Position numbers and translations under genes: made by a program
Shown here: piece after piece, positions 16,514 to 25,154 of the stretch
Position numbering within the stretch: position 1 is the first letter of the stretch
Layout: the number at the start of each line of letters is the position of its first letter
Assembly (NCBI GenBank): GCA_963715785.1
Contig: OY970276.1
Coordinates: forward strand, 2,480,001 to 2,544,000
Direction of reading: 5' to 3'
DNA length: 64,000 bases
Source: LD21 sp963715785
Lineage (GTDB): Bacteria; Bacteroidota; Bacteroidia; Bacteroidales; VadinHA17
The notes under the pieces: model-generated
The model's input: only the letters and a program-made list of their open reading frames with translations
What the model was told of the DNA's origin: nothing
Database searches by the model: none

Positions 16514-18895
16514 ATGAGAAAAATATTTTGTTTTGTTGTTTTTGTATTGCTTCACACACTTACCCAGGCTGAGGTGTTTCAGGAAAATGGTCCGGTTCTG
16601 AAAGGCAAGGTGACAGATATTAACGGGTCGCCATTAACCGGGGCAAGTATTACTATTGAAAATACAATCCTTGGTGTTCATAGCGACCAGGAAGGCAATT
16701 ATGCATTAAAGGTCTTCAGGGAAGGAAATTATATAATTCATTTCTCGTTTATCGGTTATGAATCGGAGATAAGAAATGTCAGCCTGAAAGGAGATACTGT
16801 CCTGAATGTGGCTCTCTTGTCAAAGTCCTTTATGACAGAGGAAGTTCTTGTCAATGCAACAAGAGCAGGTGAACATACACCAATGGCATATGCAACCGTT
16901 ACAAAAGATGAAATTTCGAAAGCGAATATAGCCCAGGATGTTCCCTACCTGCTGGGCTATACTCCGTCACTTGTTGTATCTTCTGATGCCGGTACAGGAG
17001 TTGGCTACACATATATAAATATAAGAGGAACAGATGTGAACAGAATTAATGTAACAATTGACGGTATTCCTGTAAATGATGCTGAATCTCATGGAGTGTG
17101 GTGGGTTGATTTGCCTGATATCGCATCGTCTGCCGATAACATTCAGATACAGAGAGGAGTGGGGACATCTACAAATGGTGCCGGTGCATTTGGTGCTACC
17201 ATAAATTTTCAAACCTCTGATCTGCGGAAAGAGCCATATGCGGAAGTCAGCTCCTCCTACGGATCCTTTAATACATCAAAAAACACGGTTAACTTTGGCA
17301 CGGGTCTGATAAATAAAAAGTTTGCTGTTGATGGCCGGTTATCCAAAATCTGGTCAGACGGATATATCGACAGGGCCTTCAGCGATTTAAAATCTTTCTA
17401 TATCTCAGGTACACTTTACGGTGAAACAAGTATTTTGAAATTAATTATTTTTTCAGGGGTAGAACATACCTATCAGGCATGGAATGGTGTTCCAAAAGAT
17501 TCACTCAATACACACAGAACTTATAATGCATATACTTACAAAAATGAAACGGATAATTACTGGCAGGATAATTATCAGCTTCATTTCTCTAAAGTATTCA
17601 GCAGTGACTTCAGTGCCAATGCCGCTATCCATTACACCAGGGGTAAGGGTTATTATGAAAACCTTGTGCCGAACACGGATTACAGTTCTTTTGGTTTACC
17701 AAATGCAACAATTAATTCAGACACCATCAGCACTTCGGATTTTATAACACAACGCTGGCTTAAAAATGATTTTTATGGCTTTACCTATTCAGTCAATTAC
17801 GCAAAAAATAAAGTTAATGCCGTTATCGGCGGCGGGTGGAACCAATACCTCGGAGAGCATTATGGAGATATAATCTGGGCTAAAATTGTTACGTTCGATG
17901 GTGAAAGCTACCGATGGTACAATGGCACCGGAAATAAAAAGGATTTAAATACATTTTTAAAGGTAAACTATTTATTATCAGATAAAATTAATCTCTATGG
18001 CGATCTGCAATTCAGGAAAATAAATTACTTAATCGCGGGATTCGATGAGAATCTGAAGGATGTAACCCAGAGTCACCGGTATAATTTCTTCAATCCTAAA
18101 GCAGGCTTTATATATAATTTTAATAAAAATCAAAAAGTATATGCCTCATTCGGTGTTTCACAAAGAGAGCCTGTGCGGAGTGATTTTACTGATGCGGATC
18201 CTGGAAAAACACCTGTCCCGGAAAAACTATTCGATTATGAAACTGCTTACGAATATCATTCGTCAGGGGTAATGTTCAGGTTGAATTTATACTATATGAA
18301 TTACATAGATCAATTAATTTTAACAGGAAGGATAAACAATGTCGGATCTGCAATATTGACTAATGTGCCAAAGAGCTACAGGCAGGGAATCGAGTTTGAG
18401 ACTGGCATCCAGTTACTTAAAAACCTAGACTGGAATGCTAATCTGACTCTGAGCAGAAACATTATCCCGGTTTTCATTGATTTTACTGATAACTGGGATA
18501 CATCGGTACAGGATCAGGCGACATTAAGGAATAAAACAATCTCTTTTTCACCTTCGGTAGTCGCTGCCTCAGTTATTGATTATTATCCATTCACTGATTT
18601 TCACATAATTTTGAATTCCAAGTATGTTGGGAAACAATACATTGATAACACTCAAAACAATGACAGGATGTTAAATGCCTATTTTCTTCAGAATTTATCC
18701 ATTCTGTATACTGTTAAAAGCAAATTATTCAAGGAACTGACCTGTCAGTTTGCAGTAAATAACCTTTTTAACAGAGAGTACGAAACAAACGCCTGGGTTT
18801 ATAAATACGATGAAGGCGGATCGATTCATGTCATGGACGGCTATTTTCCCCAGGCCGGCATAAACTACATGTTCAGGTTAGGCTTTAAATTCTGA
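16514..18895 (+). CDS. TonB-dependent outer-membrane receptor for thiamine (Omr1-like)
   Basis: A 793-residue outer-membrane receptor. Signal peptide (about 1-19), carboxypeptidase-regulatory-like beta domain (about 28-110, GKVTDINGSPLTGASI), plug domain (about 115-230, with INIRGTDVNRINVTIDGIPV), then a beta barrel ending in FRLGFKF with terminal Phe, as outer-membrane barrels require. Its place directly behind a TPP riboswitch and ahead of PnuT and ThiN points to thiamine or its phosphates as ligand, as known for Omr1 receptors of Bacteroidota. Energy comes from TonB-ExbBD encoded elsewhere. Confidence 0.92.
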   Translation: MRKIFCFVVFVLLHTLTQAEVFQENGPVLKGKVTDINGSPLTGASITIENTILGVHSDQEGNYALKVFREGNYIIHFSFIGYESEIRNVSLKGDTVLNVALLSKSFMTEEVLVNATRAGEHTPMAYATVTKDEISKANIAQDVPYLLGYTPSLVVSSDAGTGVGYTYINIRGTDVNRINVTIDGIPVNDAESHGVWWVDLPDIASSADNIQIQRGVGTSTNGAGAFGATINFQTSDLRKEPYAEVSSSYGSFNTSKNTVNFGTGLINKKFAVDGRLSKIWSDGYIDRAFSDLKSFYISGTLYGETSILKLIIFSGVEHTYQAWNGVPKDSLNTHRTYNAYTYKNETDNYWQDNYQLHFSKVFSSDFSANAAIHYTRGKGYYENLVPNTDYSSFGLPNATINSDTISTSDFITQRWLKNDFYGFTYSVNYAKNKVNAVIGGGWNQYLGEHYGDIIWAKIVTFDGESYRWYNGTGNKKDLNTFLKVNYLLSDKINLYGDLQFRKINYLIAGFDENLKDVTQSHRYNFFNPKAGFIYNFNKNQKVYASFGVSQREPVRSDFTDADPGKTPVPEKLFDYETAYEYHSSGVMFRLNLYYMNYIDQLILTGRINNVGSAILTNVPKSYRQGIEFETGIQLLKNLDWNANLTLSRNIIPVFIDFTDNWDTSVQDQATLRNKTISFSPSVVAASVIDYYPFTDFHIILNSKYVGKQYIDNTQNNDRMLNAYFLQNLSILYTVKSKLFKELTCQFAVNNLFNREYETNAWVYKYDEGGSIHVMDGYFPQAGINYMFRLGFKF

Positions 18896-18910
18896 TATTA
18901 CCTTAATTGA

Positions 18911-19561
18911 ATGAATGCATCTGATTGGATATCAAAAAATTATATTGAAATTTTCGGGGCAGTTACCGGGATTATCTATGTCTTTCTTGAGATCAGGCAA
19001 AAAATCTGGTTATGGCCTGTTGGCATTGTCACATCCGCTGTTTATATCTGGGTGTTTTTCACCAGCAAAATTTACGCTGACATGAGTCTTCAGGGGTACT
19101 ATCTGATTATAAGTTGTCTGGGTTGGTACTGGTGGGCGAGAGGCAAGAATGGGAGAAAGGGGGAATGGGAGAAAGGGAGAACAGGAGCGGTTGAGAAAAT
19201 CGAGAAGTTGGAGGTAACAAGGGTAACCTTGAAAACGGGAGTATTCCTTTTCATGGTTTTTGGGTTGTTATATGGTATTATGTGGCTCATTCTGACCAGA
19301 CTTACAGATTCTCCGGTGCCAGTGAGGGATGCATTTATAACATCATTATCTATCATTGCAACCTGGATGCTGGCACGTAAGATTTTTGAACACTGGTATC
19401 TGTGGATTGTTGTAAATTTCGTTTCGGCAGTTCTTTTTCTTACCAGGGGCCTCTATCCGACTTTTGTTCTCTATGTGGTATATGGCATAATGTCGTTTGG
19501 AGGATTGACGGCATGGAAAAAGACCATTGCTCATTCCGGAACTCCTAGTGAATCCTTGTGA
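18911..19561 (+). CDS. pnuT: PnuC-family vitamin transporter, probably thiamine (PnuT)
   Basis: A 216-residue inner-membrane protein with about seven helices of the PnuC fold; SCLGWYWWARGK is the family's substrate-site region. Transporters of this family move nicotinamide riboside, riboflavin or thiamine by facilitated diffusion, with trapping by phosphorylation; context with the TPP riboswitch and ThiN indicates thiamine. Two oddities: a basic insert (NGRKGEWEKGRTG and following) is encoded by a purine-rich tandem repeat at about 19148-19178, and the stop codon overlaps an 18-bp palindrome, so the C-terminus may have been reshaped. Confidence 0.88.
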   Translation: MNASDWISKNYIEIFGAVTGIIYVFLEIRQKIWLWPVGIVTSAVYIWVFFTSKIYADMSLQGYYLIISCLGWYWWARGKNGRKGEWEKGRTGAVEKIEKLEVTRVTLKTGVFLFMVFGLLYGIMWLILTRLTDSPVPVRDAFITSLSIIATWMLARKIFEHWYLWIVVNFVSAVLFLTRGLYPTFVLYVVYGIMSFGGLTAWKKTIAHSGTPSESL

Positions 19562-19654
19562 TCCCGAGTACTCGGGATTGTGTACGCTAGCTGTAAAAAG
19601 AAAAACACTTAAACACAAAGGAACACGAAGGAAGACACAAAGTTACACAAAGTA
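19561..19654. repeat. Palindrome plus ACACAAAG repeat tract
   Basis: ATCCCGAGTACTCGGGAT at 19561-19578 is a perfect 18-bp palindrome whose first base is the last base of the pnuT stop. TTGTG stands on each side (19556-19560 and 19578-19582). From 19605 to 19654 follows a tract of related units (ACACTTA, ACACAAAGG, ACACGAAGG, ACACAAAG, ACACAAAG). It separates pnuT from thiN without an obvious terminator. Confidence 0.7.
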
Positions 19655-19682
19655 GAAAAACAAAATTATAAGATTTCGAAAG

Positions 19683-20315
19683 ATGAACTATTTCCAATCT
19701 GAATCCTATACTGTAATTGTCGCCGATGGCACTTTCCCGCAACATAATATCCCGCTTGAGTATCTGAAAATTGCCAAACGAATTGTTTGCTGCGACGGGA
19801 GTGTCGGGAATCTGATTCTCACAGGAATGCAGCCGGACGCTATTGTCGGTGACCTCGATTCCCTCAATGATGAGCTGGCAAACAGGTTTGCGGATCGTGT
19901 TTTCCTCGATGAGAGCCAGGATACAAATGATCTTACAAAAGCAGTCTCCTGGTGTAGCGATATGGGTTATAAAGACATTGTAATTATCGGAGCTACCGGT
20001 AAGCGCGAAGATCATACAATCGGAAATATTTCGCTGCTTGCGGAATACATTCGCGATGTAAACGTAATTATGGTGACCGATACCGGAATATTTCGTCCGT
20101 TATTGAAAGGTTCTCAAATATCATCTTTTCCGGGACAGCAGGTATCGGTTTTCTCTATCAATCCGGAAACTGAGGTGACTTCATACGGTTTAAAATATCC
20201 CCTAAATCGTGCAAAAATTTCCAATTGGTGGTTTGCTACATTAAATGAAGCCCTCGGTGATAGTTTTTCTCTTGAATTCCAACAAGGAAGGGTCATCGTC
20301 TATCTGAAATTTTAA
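19683..20315 (+). CDS. thiN: Thiamine pyrophosphokinase
   Basis: A 210-residue enzyme that transfers pyrophosphate from ATP to thiamine, producing TPP and trapping imported thiamine. Motifs in order: IVCCDGSVGN, the Mg-binding DAIVGDLDSLND, DESQDTNDLTKAV, GATGKREDHTIGNI, and the C-terminal thiamine-binding SNWWFATLNEAL. It is the last gene of the riboswitch-controlled operon, so its product feeds back on its own transcript. It ends nine bases from the convergent luxR-type gene. Confidence 0.93.
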   Translation: MNYFQSESYTVIVADGTFPQHNIPLEYLKIAKRIVCCDGSVGNLILTGMQPDAIVGDLDSLNDELANRFADRVFLDESQDTNDLTKAVSWCSDMGYKDIVIIGATGKREDHTIGNISLLAEYIRDVNVIMVTDTGIFRPLLKGSQISSFPGQQVSVFSINPETEVTSYGLKYPLNRAKISNWWFATLNEALGDSFSLEFQQGRVIVYLKF

Positions 20316-20324
20316 TGAACCTGC

Positions 20325-21257
20325 TTAAATAACCTTCAGGTCCTTCACCAGATATATAAGCTGAACGCGGCTCTTAACATTTGTTTTTATGTAGATCCTG
20401 TGAGTATGGTCCTTTACAGTCTGCAAACTGATAAAAAGCTTCTCCGATATTTCCTTATTGCTTAATCCATTGCATATTTCCCTGACGATATCAGTTTCAC
20501 GTGGAGATACCTCAAACTTTTTGCAAAACTCTTCAAATGAATAATTCTTTTCGCTTCCTGTTGCAAACACAGTAAGAAGAGTTCCATAACTAAGATATAT
20601 CGGGAGAAAAGTATTTCCTGCAAAGAACGTAAGAGTGAATATTGCAGCAATATATAGCTGTGTGTCATAGAAAATCAATGGCAGGCACTGTAATACAGTG
20701 ACAATTAAAATACCGGGACCAATTCTCCTGCGGTCATAAGTGTGAATGACCGATCTGCTTTTTCCCGGAAACACTATGAAGAAAAATGAAAGCAGGGAAT
20801 ACAGCAGATTCATTGCAATGAAGTAATATTTGATTAGCAATACGGATTTCATCTCACTTGTTTTTGCGGTGAAATAACCCACTAATATGATCAGGGAGAA
20901 GTTCAGAAGAAGGAACCAAAGAACGAGCCAGTTACTGTTTTTTCTTCCGGAAATGCCTAAAGAAAACTGTATCAGCATAAGCCATGCGAAAACCAGAAAT
21001 GGCAAACCCAGCAGTAAAGCAATATCTGAAAATCTTATAAGAATCTCGGGAGAGATATATGAGGAGAGAAATGCTTTTATTACTGCCTGTCCCCATATTC
21101 CATAGAACCCAAAAGTAAAGATAAAGACCTGGTAATAGAGCAATATTGAAAAAATTTCGTGGTGATACCTGTTTCTTAATCTTGATGACAGGACAATACC
21201 GCCGGCAGCCAGAGCAACAGATAATATAAATATTAAATATCCGACGTAGTGCAACAT
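20325..21257 (-). CDS. Membrane-anchored LuxR-type transcriptional regulator
   Basis: A 310-residue protein: about six or seven transmembrane helices (residues 5-230) followed by a LuxR/GerE helix-turn-helix (about 245-310). The DNA-binding part is well preserved: SPRETDIVREICNGLSNKEI followed by SEKLFISLQTVKDHTHRIY. There is no phosphoreceiver domain, so the membrane part is probably the sensor, for an unknown signal. It is divergent from the membrane-protein gene at 21442, and a pair of 13-bp repeats lies in the 184 bp between them. Confidence 0.85.
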   Translation of the reverse strand: MLHYVGYLIFILSVALAAGGIVLSSRLRNRYHHEIFSILLYYQVFIFTFGFYGIWGQAVIKAFLSSYISPEILIRFSDIALLLGLPFLVFAWLMLIQFSLGISGRKNSNWLVLWFLLLNFSLIILVGYFTAKTSEMKSVLLIKYYFIAMNLLYSLLSFFFIVFPGKSRSVIHTYDRRRIGPGILIVTVLQCLPLIFYDTQLYIAAIFTLTFFAGNTFLPIYLSYGTLLTVFATGSEKNYSFEEFCKKFEVSPRETDIVREICNGLSNKEISEKLFISLQTVKDHTHRIYIKTNVKSRVQLIYLVKDLKVI

Positions 21258-21304
21258 CTGATAAAGGTATAAAATTCATTTAAAACCATGTGTTCAAAAA
21301 TATA

Positions 21305-21364
21305 CACTACCAAGGTATTGTGCTGCATACTAAAGTAGGAAAAAATTTAATCACTACTATGGTA
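21305..21364. promoter_or_regulatory. Candidate operator: two 13-bp direct repeats
   Basis: CACTACCAAGGTA (21305-21317) and CACTACTATGGTA (21352-21364) differ at two positions and lie 47 bp apart in the divergent luxR/membrane-protein region. The first contains the inverted pair TACC-GGTA. They are plausible sites for the adjacent LuxR-type regulator. A -7-like TAAATTTG follows at 21390-21397 on the plus strand. Confidence 0.4.
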
Positions 21365-21441
21365 TGAAGTCCATGTTCTTTACAGATCCTAAATTTGCTT
21401 CATAAAAGTTGACAACATAATAAACTTTAATAATTGAAAAT

Positions 21442-22239
21442 ATGGAAACAAGTAAAGAGTATAAATTAGTCCCTGATTTTGGTTATTGCTTAGGAACAGG
21501 CTGGAAAGTTATGATGGATAATTTTTTAAGATTATTTCTTGTTATTATAATTCTGGCTATTGTAACCGCACCTTTTAAAATCTTCAATATTCATTTTAAC
21601 CCTTCTGATATATGGCGAGGCCCCTGGAACTGGAATCACGGGTGGGAACATCATATGTTCAATGGTCCATGGAATGCCGGGAGTGACTGGGGGCATAATC
21701 TCTTCAATATAGGAGCATTGGGAATAGTCGCTGCCTTTTTTGGATTGCTGGCAATGCTTTATACATTTCTGGTAAAACCGGTTTTTGTATTTGGAGGCAA
21801 TATGATTTTTGTGCAGGCTGTAAGGAAGACAAAACCTGATCTTGATTACCTTATAAAAGGATTTATGGAAAACTATCTTCATATAATACTCGCAAACCTG
21901 CTGGTATTCGCACTGGTCGTTCTGGGCTTATTTGCACTTATCGTTCCCGGAATAATAATTGCGTGCCGGCTGGCATTCGTCTCGTATATAATAATGGACA
22001 AAAAGCTCGACCCCATTGAAGCTGTGGAACTAAGCTGGAAGCTTACAAGAGGTCATGGATGGCAGGTATTTTTGTTGGGTTTTGTATCAATCTTTATTGT
22101 GATATTGGGTTTATGCTTGTTAATAGTGGGAGTGTTCCCTGCAATTATGTGGATATCCAGCTCCTTCGCTTCTCTTTATGAATCGGTGCTCAGGGAAAAG
22201 GAGCCCAAGGTTGAAATTCCAGCTGCAGAAATAGCTTAA
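21442..22239 (+). CDS. Integral membrane protein with Trp/His-rich loop
   Basis: A 265-residue protein with about five hydrophobic segments (near 28-48, 93-122, 145-170, 172-190 and 210-240), in the broad class of glycerophosphodiesterase-membrane-domain/DUF975-like proteins; function unknown. Between the first two helices is a striking loop (about residues 51-88) with six Trp and four His in roughly 32 residues, starting DIWRGPWNWNHGWEHHMF. The motif DPIEAVELSWKLTRGHGWQ is typical of this class. It is likely regulated by the divergent LuxR-type gene. Confidence 0.65.
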   Translation: METSKEYKLVPDFGYCLGTGWKVMMDNFLRLFLVIIILAIVTAPFKIFNIHFNPSDIWRGPWNWNHGWEHHMFNGPWNAGSDWGHNLFNIGALGIVAAFFGLLAMLYTFLVKPVFVFGGNMIFVQAVRKTKPDLDYLIKGFMENYLHIILANLLVFALVVLGLFALIVPGIIIACRLAFVSYIIMDKKLDPIEAVELSWKLTRGHGWQVFLLGFVSIFIVILGLCLLIVGVFPAIMWISSSFASLYESVLREKEPKVEIPAAEIA

Positions 22240-22265
22240 TATATATTCACGGAAACATTAAATCG

Positions 22266-22294
22266 GAGGCTGTCCATAAAAGACAGCCTCTTTT
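22266..22294 (+). terminator. Rho-independent terminator
   Basis: GAGGCTGTC (22266-22274) and GACAGCCTC (22282-22290) form a perfect 9-bp stem with a 7-nt loop followed by TTTT, 27 bp after the stop of the membrane-protein gene. Confidence 0.85.
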
Positions 22295-22634
22295 GATTGC
22301 AGGAAATCCAAAGAAAGGACAGATTTTGCTGATAAATCCCCCTTTTGGGGGATATTCGTGTGTAAAATTGGTCGTTATTTTACACATCATTAATTAACTC
22401 GAATGTGAAAAAGTTTGTATTGAGCAAAAAATAAGATTGATCCGTGTAAAAAATCATATGTGAAGAGGCCATGTCTGAATAGTTTATTAATTTTAGGTTT
22501 GGTCCTTCGAATATCGTTCAGACTAAGCATTATAATAAGAAAGATTAATTTATTATGGACTTACAGTAAAAATCAAAAATCAAAAATTAAATCCCATAGC
22601 TCTCAATAAAATTATAACCTAATCTGCCATCAAA
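22295..22634. other. 340-bp intergenic region with two inverted repeats
   Basis: No gene seen. ATCCCCC-TTTT-GGGGGAT (22336-22353) is a short hairpin. TGTGTAAAAT (22359-22368) and ATTTTACACA (22377-22386) are perfect 10-bp complements around an 8-bp spacer, a shape typical of a dimeric regulator site. A run of three CAAAAAT units lies near 22568-22590 just ahead of the OmpA-like gene. Confidence 0.5.
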
Positions 22635-23900
22635 ATGAAATCATTATTTAAATTTTTCATTATCGCCGCAATTATCAGCTTCCCTCTTAGTTTGAATGGT
22701 CAGGTTAAGATCGATCTTAAGAAAAAGCTGATCACTATTGATAAAAATGCGAAAGCCAACGTACAGAAGGAGGCTGCCAAAGATCAGACCCGGAATACAA
22801 AACAAAATCAGGGAGACCAGAATAAACAGAATGAAGCAAAGTCTGCAGAAGATGACAAATCGAAACCTGACAAACAATCGGATGTTCAGGAACAGCAGCC
22901 TATGCAATCCTTTTCAACATATGATTTTGTCCCAGGGGATAAAGTGATTCTATTCGATGATTTCAGCCAGGATGCGGTAGGCGATTTTCCTGCATTATGG
23001 ACTGCAAATGCCCCGGGTGAGATAAATACATTGAATATTGCGCCAGGTAAATGGCTCAACCTGAATAGTACGGACGGATCTTATTTCCTGTTAAAAACCA
23101 TTGATTTTCCTAAGAATTTCATAATTGAATTTGATATAGTACCTAAGAAAACCGGAGGTCGTATTGCCGCCGATCTTATATTGTATGGAGAGGATAAGCC
23201 TAAGGAAATGGACACCAACCCTCATCCCGGCAATTGTGGCATCTTTATTTCAATTGAAAAAGAACGATGGAACACAATGGGATATAAAACAAGTGAAAAT
23301 ACCACAATTACAGCATCCTCAGCTGTAAATCCGGTTGAACCTGAAAAGGTGAATCATGTCATCATCTGGGCTCAGAACAGAAGATTCCGTATATATCACA
23401 AACAGGCAAAAGTACTGGATATACCAACGAATGTTTATGATGGAACAAAATTTAATCGCTTGTGCTTCAGATTATCAAGAGGTGCTTCATGCGGTTCATA
23501 CATATCAAATATCAGGATCACAAGTGCAGCGCCTGATATGCGCAGCAAGCTGCTTACAGAAGGCAAACTTGTTTCGTATGGGATCTATTTCGATATAAAT
23601 AAAGATGTAGTAAAACCGGAATCGTATGGTACTCTTAAGGGAATCGCTGAAGTAATGAACGAAAATCCTGACGTAAAAGTAAAAATTGTCGGACATACCG
23701 ATAGCGATGGAGCAGATCCGGCAAATCTTGATCTTTCAAAACGGCGCGGAACGTCTGTGAAAAATGAGTTAGTGAGAGCTTTTAATATTGACGCAGCCAG
23801 AATAGAGTCGGATGGAATGGGAGAGACACAACCCGTAGCTCCGAATGATACCCCTGCAAACAAAGCTCTGAACCGCAGGGTTGAATTCATCAGGCTTTGA
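22635..23900 (+). CDS. OmpA-family envelope protein with lectin-like middle domain
   Basis: A 421-residue exported protein. Signal peptide (about 1-22); a K/Q/N/D-rich low-complexity linker (about 40-88); a beta-sandwich-like region (about 100-300, with DKVILFDDFSQDAVGDFPAL and FIIEFDIVPKK) resembling concanavalin-type glycan-binding folds; and a C-terminal OmpA peptidoglycan-binding domain (about 312-421) with VKIVGHTDSDG, NLDLSKRRGTSVKNELV and LNRRVEFIRL. It should tie the outer envelope to peptidoglycan while exposing the middle domain. The next gene has a very similar linker. Confidence 0.82.
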   Translation: MKSLFKFFIIAAIISFPLSLNGQVKIDLKKKLITIDKNAKANVQKEAAKDQTRNTKQNQGDQNKQNEAKSAEDDKSKPDKQSDVQEQQPMQSFSTYDFVPGDKVILFDDFSQDAVGDFPALWTANAPGEINTLNIAPGKWLNLNSTDGSYFLLKTIDFPKNFIIEFDIVPKKTGGRIAADLILYGEDKPKEMDTNPHPGNCGIFISIEKERWNTMGYKTSENTTITASSAVNPVEPEKVNHVIIWAQNRRFRIYHKQAKVLDIPTNVYDGTKFNRLCFRLSRGASCGSYISNIRITSAAPDMRSKLLTEGKLVSYGIYFDINKDVVKPESYGTLKGIAEVMNENPDVKVKIVGHTDSDGADPANLDLSKRRGTSVKNELVRAFNIDAARIESDGMGETQPVAPNDTPANKALNRRVEFIRL

Positions 23901-24066
23901 TCACTTTCTTCAGAATGAATAAACTTTATTGCCGGCAGCTTGTTAATTGTCAGAGATGTTGAATAGTGCGTTATTCCGGGGTTTATGAGTTCAAAAATTG
24001 AATACAGTTTGTGATGTATATTTCTGTTTTTTAATTTTGTATTGTTATTTTATAATAATCTTAAAC

Positions 24067-25023
24067 ATGAAGACAAAATCAATATTTCTGGTATTGTTGC
24101 TGGTTATGATGTTACCTGCCAATTCAAATGCACAGGCATGGCTGTTAAGAAGAGCTATCGACAGAAAAATGGAGCATAAAATTGATTCTGCCGTAGATAA
24201 AAGCGAACAGGATCAGGCCAGGTCAAAAGAACAATCCGATAAGAATCAATCAGACAAGACATCAGCCCAGGAAAATGAAGGATCCAAAGAAACGGGACGA
24301 GGCCTTTTCGGAGCTAAAATGGACATAAAATACGATGATGACTATAAGTTTACAGGCAGGATGTACATGCAAATGGAGAACTATGAGAAAAAGGATGTCA
24401 CTAAGACAGATTTTTATACCTATTTCAATACAAATAACCATAATGCAGGAATTGAGACTGTCCTTACCGATCCTAAAGAGCCTGATAAGCCTGTTACAAC
24501 AGTTTTTCTCTATGATTATAATAACAGGTGTTTCCTGATGCTGTTAGGAAATGCAGATTCAAAGACAGGAATCATTTCAACAATGCCTTCTGATTCAGCA
24601 ATGGCTGCTATGGGCAAAAATCAAAAGGTGTCTGCTCCTGAGCAGTCAAAAGAACAGAAGATGGAAAATGTTAAGAAGCCAACTATTACTAAAACCGGGA
24701 ATTCAAGGATTATTGCCGGATATAAGTGTGATGAATATAAAGTGGTTGAGCCGGATGTTGACGGCTATTCAGATGTATGGATGACTAAGGACCTTAAGAT
24801 CAAAGCTGATAAAAAATACTGGAGTAAAGCCGGGATGCCTTCATATTATGGTTATCCCGAATTTGAAGGTGCTGTAATGCTCGCCATGGAATCATACGAT
24901 AAAAAAGATAAACCGGTGCTTAAGATGGAAACGAAAGAGATCAATGAAAACGTTGATCACTCCATTTCAACTAAGGGTTATAATTTAATGCAAATGAATT
25001 TCGGCCAGTCAGGTAAGAAGTAA
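24067..25023 (+). CDS. DUF4412 periplasmic protein
   Basis: From the ATG at 24067 the protein is 318 residues with a clean signal peptide (MKTKSIFLVLLLVMMLPANS); an upstream TTG-started frame from 23998 would bury it. After an acidic/basic K/Q/S/D-rich linker (about 45-85) comes a beta-rich DUF4412-like domain (about 90-310): MDIKYDDDYKFTGRMYMQME, GNSRIIAGYKCDEYKV and SDVWMTKDLKIKA. Function is unknown. It directly follows the OmpA-like gene on the same strand, and the linkers of the two are compositionally alike. Confidence 0.75.
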   Translation: MKTKSIFLVLLLVMMLPANSNAQAWLLRRAIDRKMEHKIDSAVDKSEQDQARSKEQSDKNQSDKTSAQENEGSKETGRGLFGAKMDIKYDDDYKFTGRMYMQMENYEKKDVTKTDFYTYFNTNNHNAGIETVLTDPKEPDKPVTTVFLYDYNNRCFLMLLGNADSKTGIISTMPSDSAMAAMGKNQKVSAPEQSKEQKMENVKKPTITKTGNSRIIAGYKCDEYKVVEPDVDGYSDVWMTKDLKIKADKKYWSKAGMPSYYGYPEFEGAVMLAMESYDKKDKPVLKMETKEINENVDHSISTKGYNLMQMNFGQSGKK

Positions 25024-25043
25024 TGGGGTGCACAATTTGCCGC

Positions 25044-25140
25044 ACTCTTCGATAAGCTCAGGGTGAGGTCGCAAAGGTAAAAGCATGAATTTCTTTGCGC
25101 CCTTAGGTTTTATATCTTAGTGACCTTTGCGTTTAATTTT
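25044..25140. repeat. Dispersed repeat pieces between convergent genes
   Basis: Two short pieces lie here: CTTCGATAAGCTCAGGGTGA (25048-25067), matching a kind of repeat seen in many bacterial genomes, and CTTAGTGACCTTTGCGTTTAA (25117-25137), of the TTTGCG type also present at 31211-31240. No terminator or gene is evident between the DUF4412 stop and the helicase stop. Confidence 0.5.
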
Positions 25141-25154
25141 TTAATAGGAATTTT

